Source of the DNA: Acidobacteriota bacterium
GTDB lineage: Bacteria; Acidobacteriota; Polarisedimenticolia; Gp22-AA2
Reading direction: 5' to 3'
NCBI GenBank assembly: GCA_016202915.1
Contig: JACQNT010000144.1
Location: 1 to 11,072, forward strand
Length of the DNA stretch: 11,072 nt
The notes beneath the pieces are model-generated. The model ran no database searches, was not told the origin of the DNA, and was given only the letters and a program-made list of their open reading frames with translations. Positions 7,454-11,072 of the stretch are shown piece after piece (within the stretch, counting starts at the first letter, position 1; each line of letters opens with the position of its first letter). The translations under genes were made by a program, and so were the position numbers.

Positions 7454-8086
7454 TCAGCGTCCGCCTATCCTGATGGCGACCGCGGCGAGGGCCTCCTCGC
7501 GGCGCCTCTCGGCCTCCACCTCGAGGCGGCGCACCCGGTCGCGGATCCTGGCCACGCGCTCCTCGTCGCCGATCCCCTTGAGGTTGATCCGGACGTTCAT
7601 GACGCCGCCCCGGAGCCCCGCGTAGGCCAGCAGGGCCGCCGTGCCCGCGTCGCTGACGGCGTTGGCGTTCCCGCGGTGGGCCACCTCGACCGCCAGGCCG
7701 ATGAGCGCGGCGCAGGCGTCCGCCGTGGCCATCGGCGTCTCCGTCGCGAAGATGTTCGCCCTGGAGAGGGCGGCGGCGCGGGCCCCTTTCTCGGCCTCGC
7801 TGCCGGCGGGCAGGCGAAGCGCCGCCATCACGGCGTCGTACGCCTGCGCGTCCCTGTCCACCAGCACCAGGAGGTCCTTCCGCAGCCCCTCGGCGCGCTC
7901 CCGGATCGCCCGCAGCGCCTCCTCGTGCTCCCGGTAGCGCTTCTTGCCCACGGTCAGGTCGCAGACCATGGCCAGGAGCGCGGCGGAGAGCGCCCCCGCC
8001 AGCGCCGCAGCGCTCCCCCCGCCGGGCGTCGGCGCCGGGGCGGCGAGTCGCGCCGCGAATTCCTCCAGGCTCAGTTTCGCAAGCAT
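7454..8086 (-). CDS. fchA: Formimidoyltetrahydrofolate cyclodeaminase / methenyltetrahydrofolate cyclohydrolase family protein
   Basis: The 210-residue protein matches the stand-alone cyclodeaminase family (the C-terminal half of vertebrate FTCD). This enzyme converts 5-formimidoyl-THF to 5,10-methenyl-THF and ammonia in the cytosol. Visible hallmarks are SLEEFAARLA near the start, PTPGGGSAAALAGAL (about 19-33), VGKKRYREHE, RDAQAYDAVMAALRLP and GNANAVSDAGTAALLAYAG, followed by NVRINLKGI. The fold is all-helical, and a charged C-terminal helix is evident. An ATG 49 codons further upstream is in frame, but that extension is Arg-rich, crosses the promoter, and is absent from the family. The chosen ATG at 8086 has GAGGGG 8 bases upstream. 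It follows hutI, whose product feeds the same pathway. The formiminotransferase partner is not in the window. Confidence 0.9.
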   Translation of the reverse strand: MLAKLSLEEFAARLAAPAPTPGGGSAAALAGALSAALLAMVCDLTVGKKRYREHEEALRAIRERAEGLRKDLLVLVDRDAQAYDAVMAALRLPAGSEAEKGARAAALSRANIFATETPMATADACAALIGLAVEVAHRGNANAVSDAGTAALLAYAGLRGGVMNVRINLKGIGDEERVARIRDRVRRLEVEAERRREEALAAVAIRIGGR

Positions 8087-8094
8087 CGTCCCAT

Positions 8095-8100
8095 CCCCTC
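8095..8100 (-). promoter_or_regulatory. Ribosome binding site that decides the fchA start
   Basis: GAGGGG on the minus strand lies 8 bases before the ATG at 8086. It supports this start over the longer in-frame alternative at 8233, whose extra 49 residues do not belong to the family. Confidence 0.65.
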
Positions 8101-8174
8101 TCGTCCCCTCGCCGCCGGACCTGCTCCCCAATGCCGCCAGGACGCGCCGGACCGCGCGCCGGAGAATCGCCGGG

Positions 8175-8203
8175 AATCTACGATGGTCGAGGGAGGGTGT
8201 CAA
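8175..8203 (-). promoter_or_regulatory. Sigma70-type promoter upstream of fchA
   Basis: The minus strand carries a perfect TTGACA (8203-8198), a 17-base spacer and TAGATT (8180-8175, four of six matches to TATAAT). Transcription would begin near 8168, giving a leader of about 80 bases before the fchA ATG. The site lies in the 193-base gap after hutI, so fchA can be expressed separately from the upstream cluster. Confidence 0.5.
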
Positions 8204-8252
8204 GGACGGATCCCGCCGAAACCTCTGTGTCACCGGGCCTTGGGCGATTCCC

Positions 8253-8267
8253 CCGGCGCCGCGCCGG
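8253..8267 (-). other. GC-rich hairpin just after hutI, without a T tract
   Basis: CCGGCG and CGCCGG flank a 3-base loop, 13 bases past the hutI stop codon. It could slow or end transcription or stabilise the hutI mRNA 3' end. No U run follows, so it is not a classical intrinsic terminator, and short GC palindromes are frequent in such DNA. Confidence 0.25.
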
Positions 8268-8279
8268 AGGCGTCGCGTC

Positions 8280-9581
8280 CTAACCGGCCGGCCGGTAGCC
8301 CGGCCCCGGCCCGGCGAGGCGCCCGTCTTCCACCACGACCCGGCCGCGTTTGATCACGGTCCGGCAATGGTTGACGCCGAAGTGGTAGGCGAGGTGCCGG
8401 TGATTGGGGACGTCGAGGATCTGCGCGTCGGCCGCCTTCCCCACCTCCAGGCTGCCGGCCCGCGATCCGATCCCGAGCGAGTGGGCGGCGTTCAGGGTGG
8501 CGGCCGCGATCGCCTCCGCCGGATCGAGGCCGTACCTCAGGCAGGCGATCGGCAGGACCGCCGTCATCGCCTCCGTCGGGCAGGTCCCCGGGTTGAAGTC
8601 GGTCGCGAGCGCCAGCGGGACGCCGGCATCGATCAGGCGCCGCGCCGGAGCGTCGCGCGTCTCGCGCAGGAAGAAGGCGGCCCCGGGCAGGAGGATGGCG
8701 GTGGTCCCGGAGGCGGCGAGCGCCCGGATCCCCGCCTCGGTCACGTGCTCCAGGTGGTCGGCCGAAGCGGCCCGCAGGCGCGCCGCCAGGAGCGCCCCAC
8801 CCGAGGCGCCCCGCTGCTCGGCGTGCACCCGCAGGCCCAGGCCCCGTTCCCCGGCCGCGCGCAGGACGCGCTCCCCCTCCTCGGGCGTGAAGGCGCCCTC
8901 CTCCACGAACACGTCGCAGAAGCGCGCCAGCCCCTGGCGCGCCGCTTCCGGGATCATCCGGCCGGTCACCTCCCGGACGTACGACTCCCGGTCGGACTGC
9001 CTCTCGGCCGGGACCAGGTGCGCCCCGAGGAGCGTCGGGACCAGGTCGATCGGATGCAGGGCGTCCAGGGCGCGCACGGCGCGCAGCTGCTTCAGCTCGT
9101 CCTCCAGGCTCAGCCCGTACCCGCTCTTGGCCTCGGCGCTCGTGGTGCCGTGGAGCAGCATCCGGTTGAGCCGCCGCTTCCCCTGCTCGATGAGGCCCTC
9201 GAGAGAGGCGGCGCGCGTCGCCCGGACGGTGGCGTGGATGCCCCCGCCGCGCGCGGTGATCTCCTCGTAGGTGGCCCCGTTCAGCCGGTCGACGAACTCG
9301 CCCTCGCGCGACCCGGCGAACGGCAGGTGGGTGTGGGAATCGACGAACCCCGGCAGGACGGTGCGGCCGGTGGCGTCGATCTCGACGCCGCTCCGGATCA
9401 GCCGCACCCGGCGGCGGTACTCCCGCTCGTCGCCGGCGAAGACGATGGCCCCGTCCCGCGCCGCCAGGCAGCCGCGCTCGATGACCCCGATCTCCCTGAG
9501 GCCGGGCCCGCGCTTGGGTGCCGGGCCGGCGACGGTGACCAGTTCCGCGGCATCGACGACGGCCAGGTCGGCCTCGATCAT
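8280..9581 (-). CDS. hutI: Imidazolonepropionase
   Basis: The 433-residue protein is a full-length cytosolic amidohydrolase. It hydrolyses 4-imidazolone-5-propionate to N-formimidoyl-L-glutamate, the third step of histidine degradation. Seen in order: an N-terminal composite beta segment; the metal motif PGFVDSHTH with H83 and H85; AEAKSGYGL with K152; GAHLVP with H188; VHAEQ with H253; SADHLEHV with H276 and H279; and LATDFNPGTCPTEAM with metal-binding D328. The C-terminal NHRHLAYHFGVNH is also typical of HutI. All expected active-site elements are present. The ATG at 9581 lies 4 bases after the divIVA stop, and GGGGAGGG sits about 11 bases upstream inside divIVA, so translation is probably coupled. 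HutH and HutU, the preceding enzymes, are not in the window. Confidence 0.96.
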   Translation of the reverse strand: MIEADLAVVDAAELVTVAGPAPKRGPGLREIGVIERGCLAARDGAIVFAGDEREYRRRVRLIRSGVEIDATGRTVLPGFVDSHTHLPFAGSREGEFVDRLNGATYEEITARGGGIHATVRATRAASLEGLIEQGKRRLNRMLLHGTTSAEAKSGYGLSLEDELKQLRAVRALDALHPIDLVPTLLGAHLVPAERQSDRESYVREVTGRMIPEAARQGLARFCDVFVEEGAFTPEEGERVLRAAGERGLGLRVHAEQRGASGGALLAARLRAASADHLEHVTEAGIRALAASGTTAILLPGAAFFLRETRDAPARRLIDAGVPLALATDFNPGTCPTEAMTAVLPIACLRYGLDPAEAIAAATLNAAHSLGIGSRAGSLEVGKAADAQILDVPNHRHLAYHFGVNHCRTVIKRGRVVVEDGRLAGPGPGYRPAG

Positions 9582-9585
9582 GAGC

Positions 9586-10092
9586 TCAGCGGCCCTCCCC
9601 GGAGGGCGGCTTCTTCATGAAGCGCAGCCGATCCTCGACCTCCTCGTGCTTCCGGTGCATGTCCAGGACGCGCAGGTGCTGCTCGGCGGCGGTGCGGATG
9701 CGCTGCTCGAAGGCGTCCCGCTCCACGCGCAGGTTCTGGATCACCCCTTCGATCTGGCTCGCCTTGCGCGCCGCCTGCTCCAGGAGCTGGGTCCCCCTGA
9801 GGTCCGCCTCCTTGAGGATCAGGTCCGCCTCCTTGCGCGCCTCCTCCTTGATGTCCTCGACCAGCTTCTGGGCGGTCAGGAGGGTGTCCTTCAGGATCCT
9901 CTCGCGCTCCTTGTAGTCGGCGACGGCCGTCCGGATCTGGGCCAGCTCCTCCTTGAGGGCGTTGTTCTCGATGACGATCCTCTCGAACTCCGAGGAGACC
10001 AGGTTGAGGAACGACCGGACCTCCTCGTCGTCGTAACCTCTCATCTTCTTCGCGAAGTGATGGCTGCTGATGTCAATCGGCGTGATCTTCAT
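9586..10092 (-). CDS. divIVA: DivIVA domain-containing cell-pole/division scaffold protein
   Basis: The 168-residue protein begins with the DivIVA N-terminal membrane-binding signature: TPIDISSHHFAKKMRGYD followed by DEEVRSFL. M17-R18 occupy the place of the F17-R18 pair that inserts into curved membrane in Bacillus DivIVA. The rest (about 30-155) is long heptad-rich coiled coil, with a short basic/polar tail ending PPSGEGR. The family oligomerises at negatively curved membrane and recruits division, growth or pole proteins. The start at 10092 overlaps the yggS stop as ATGA, and the true N-terminus is exact with this ATG. A longer in-frame start at 10368 exists, but its extension is an Arg/Gly-rich shadow of yggS. 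Downstream, hutI follows after 4 bases. The specific role in this organism is unknown. Confidence 0.93.
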   Translation of the reverse strand: MKITPIDISSHHFAKKMRGYDDEEVRSFLNLVSSEFERIVIENNALKEELAQIRTAVADYKERERILKDTLLTAQKLVEDIKEEARKEADLILKEADLRGTQLLEQAARKASQIEGVIQNLRVERDAFEQRIRTAAEQHLRVLDMHRKHEEVEDRLRFMKKPPSGEGR

Positions 10093-10808
10093 GAGGTCTG
10101 CTCGCCTCCCGCGCCCTTCCCGGGCCTGTCTCCGAACAGGGCGCGCCCGATGCGCACCATCGTCGCCCCCTCCTCGATCGCCACCTCGAAGTCCTCCGTC
10201 ATCCCCATCGACAGCTCCTCGAGCCGCAGCGCGCCGTGCCGCGCCCGCGCCTCCTCCAGGAGGCGGCCCACGCGGCGGAAGTACGGCCTGGCTTTCTCCG
10301 GGTCCGGGTCGTACGGAGGCAGGATCATCAGGCCGCGCACCGCCACGCTCCCGCAGGAGGCGGCGCACTCGAGCACCTCGTCCATACGCTCCTCCCGCAC
10401 CCCCGACTTGGTTGGCTCCCCGGCCAGGTCCACCTGCACCAGCGCCTCGAGCCGCCGGCCCTCCCGCCCCGCCGCCTGATCCAGGCGGCGCAGGATCCCG
10501 GCCGAATCGACCGAGTGGATCACCTGGAACAGGCGCGCCGCGTGCGCCGCCTTGTTGGTCTGTAGATGCCCAACCAGGTGCCAGCGGATCCGCCCGGGAA
10601 GCTGCGGCGCCTTGTCGCGCGCCTCCTGGACCCTGTTCTCGCCGAGATCGGTGAGCCCCGCATCGACCGCCTCCAGGATCCTCGCCGCGGTCACCGTCTT
10701 GCTGACGCCGACCAGGGTCACCAAGGCGGGATCCCTGCCGGCGCGCCGCGCCGCCGCCGCGATGCGCTCACGCACCGCCTCCAGGTTCCGCGCGATGGCC
10801 GCCGCCAT
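10089..10808 (-). CDS. yggS: YggS/YlmE family pyridoxal-phosphate homeostasis protein
   Basis: The 239-residue protein is a fold-type III, alanine-racemase-like PLP carrier (PROSC/YggS) without known catalytic activity. It buffers PLP and affects amino-acid and keto-acid pools in the cytosol. Motifs: LVGVSKT with the PLP lysine K37, GENRVQEA (about 56-63), WHLVGHLQTNK (76-86), IHSVDS, SMGMTEDF (from 200) and the phosphate-binding VRIGRALFG near the end. Length is normal. The start at 10808 agrees with family N-termini (NLEAVRERI). No Shine-Dalgarno sequence precedes it; the promoter -10 is only 8 bases away. In Firmicutes and others, ylmE and divIVA share one cluster with sepF, ylmG and ylmH. 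Here only yggS and divIVA remain next to each other. Confidence 0.96.
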   Translation of the reverse strand: MAAAIARNLEAVRERIAAAARRAGRDPALVTLVGVSKTVTAARILEAVDAGLTDLGENRVQEARDKAPQLPGRIRWHLVGHLQTNKAAHAARLFQVIHSVDSAGILRRLDQAAGREGRRLEALVQVDLAGEPTKSGVREERMDEVLECAASCGSVAVRGLMILPPYDPDPEKARPYFRRVGRLLEEARARHGALRLEELSMGMTEDFEVAIEEGATMVRIGRALFGDRPGKGAGGEQTS

Positions 10809-10816
10809 GGCAGATC

Positions 10817-10844
10817 AATATAGGTTGCGCCGACCGGGTGTCAA
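10817..10844 (-). promoter_or_regulatory. Sigma70-type promoter of yggS-divIVA-hutI, predicted to give a leaderless mRNA
   Basis: The minus strand reads TTGACA (10844-10839), a 16-base spacer, then TATATT (10822-10817, five of six matches). Counting 6-8 bases on from the -10 puts the transcription start at about 10809-10811, within 0-3 bases of the yggS ATG at 10808. No SD-like sequence is present, which agrees with leaderless translation. Confidence 0.65.
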
Positions 10845-11072
10845 ATGGCCGACACGGGCGGGCCGGCCGCCACTTATTCAGGAGTCGACGCCCGACAGGC
10901 TCAGACCCTTCCGCAGCAACGCGACGGCCCGCCGCCACAACGACCTTGATCGAGCCCGACCAGCGCTGCCTGGAGTTCCGCATCCCGCCGAGCCCGAAGC
11001 GCTCGCCGAGCGCTTGAACCGGGCCCCGAGAGCGCGTCGGATTCCCCCGGGCCCGTCTGCCCCGAGTACGCA
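10845..11072. other. Right-edge region with no assignable gene
   Basis: No protein family is recognisable in any frame. Because this DNA is GC-rich, several frames are open to the window edge. Two examples are a plus-strand frame from an ATG at 10807, and a minus-strand frame ending in TGA at 10880-10878 whose last residues read LLRKGLSLSGVDS. Either could be the edge of a gene lying mostly outside the window, but codon content gives no clear preference. Apart from the promoter of yggS and the inverted repeat at 10997-11015 nothing else stands out. Confidence 0.4.
10997..11015. repeat. Perfect inverted repeat, 8-base arms
   Basis: AAGCGCTC and GAGCGCTT flank the 3-base loop GCC. It could be an RNA hairpin or a protein-binding site. 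No T run follows in either direction, so it is not a standard terminator. It lies about 150 bases upstream of the yggS promoter. Confidence 0.4.

Noticed and set aside
8087..8233. Upstream in-frame ATG that would lengthen fchA by 49 residues
   Set aside because: The extension is Arg-rich, overlaps the promoter, and is not part of the family; the inner ATG has a good SD.
7944..9620. Long plus-strand frame opposite hutI and fchA
   Set aside because: Composition of an antisense shadow; it covers two well-identified minus-strand enzymes and shows no family motif.
9271..10479. Plus-strand frame opposite divIVA and yggS
   Set aside because: Antisense shadow of two clear genes; Leu/Arg/Ser-rich without domains.
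10768..10983. 71-codon minus-strand frame overlapping the yggS start
   Set aside because: No family resemblance, crosses the yggS promoter and overlaps its first codons in another frame.

Overview
The window is very GC-rich. All confidently identified genes lie on the minus strand, so the biological reading order runs from the right edge to the left edge. The gene content is one enormous secreted, calcium-repeat-bearing subtilase, a ylmE/yggS-divIVA pair, and histidine-degradation and folate genes. This fits a non-Proteobacteria, non-Firmicutes Gram-negative lineage such as Acidobacteriota, or a comparable metagenomic phylum (Myxococcota- or Eisenbacteria-like). That placement is inference from gene style and composition. 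No rRNA or other taxonomic marker is present.

Right to left: about 260 bases at the right edge hold no gene I can assign, apart from a perfect inverted repeat. A strong-looking promoter (TTGACA-N16-TATATT) then sits so close to the ATG of yggS that the mRNA is probably leaderless. Next come yggS (PLP-homeostasis protein), divIVA (ATGA overlap with yggS) and hutI (imidazolonepropionase, 4 bases after divIVA), a tightly packed and probably translationally coupled run. After a 193-base gap with its own promoter (TTGACA-N17-TAGATT) comes fchA (formimidoyl-tetrahydrofolate cyclodeaminase), which acts downstream of HutI in histidine breakdown.

A 325-base AT-richer gap follows. It carries a third promoter (TTGACA-N17-TATCAG), three ACCTGAT/ATCAGGT repeats, and a long predicted leader ending in a hairpin that covers the Shine-Dalgarno sequence of the next gene. 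That gene fills the left two thirds of the window: at least 2,376 codons, open through the left edge. It encodes a secreted S8 (subtilisin/KP-43-like) peptidase. Its parts are a signal peptide, two tandem propeptide-like segments, a catalytic domain with D/H/S triad, a jelly-roll domain, six scattered four-cysteine modules, two similar beta-sandwich segments and thrombospondin type-3 calcium repeats.

The cluster on the right is housekeeping: cell-pole/division scaffold, PLP homeostasis, and His to Glu plus one-carbon folate. The protease on the left is the most unusual object. Its oxyanion-hole Asn appears to be replaced by Ser, and its module architecture deserves a database comparison.
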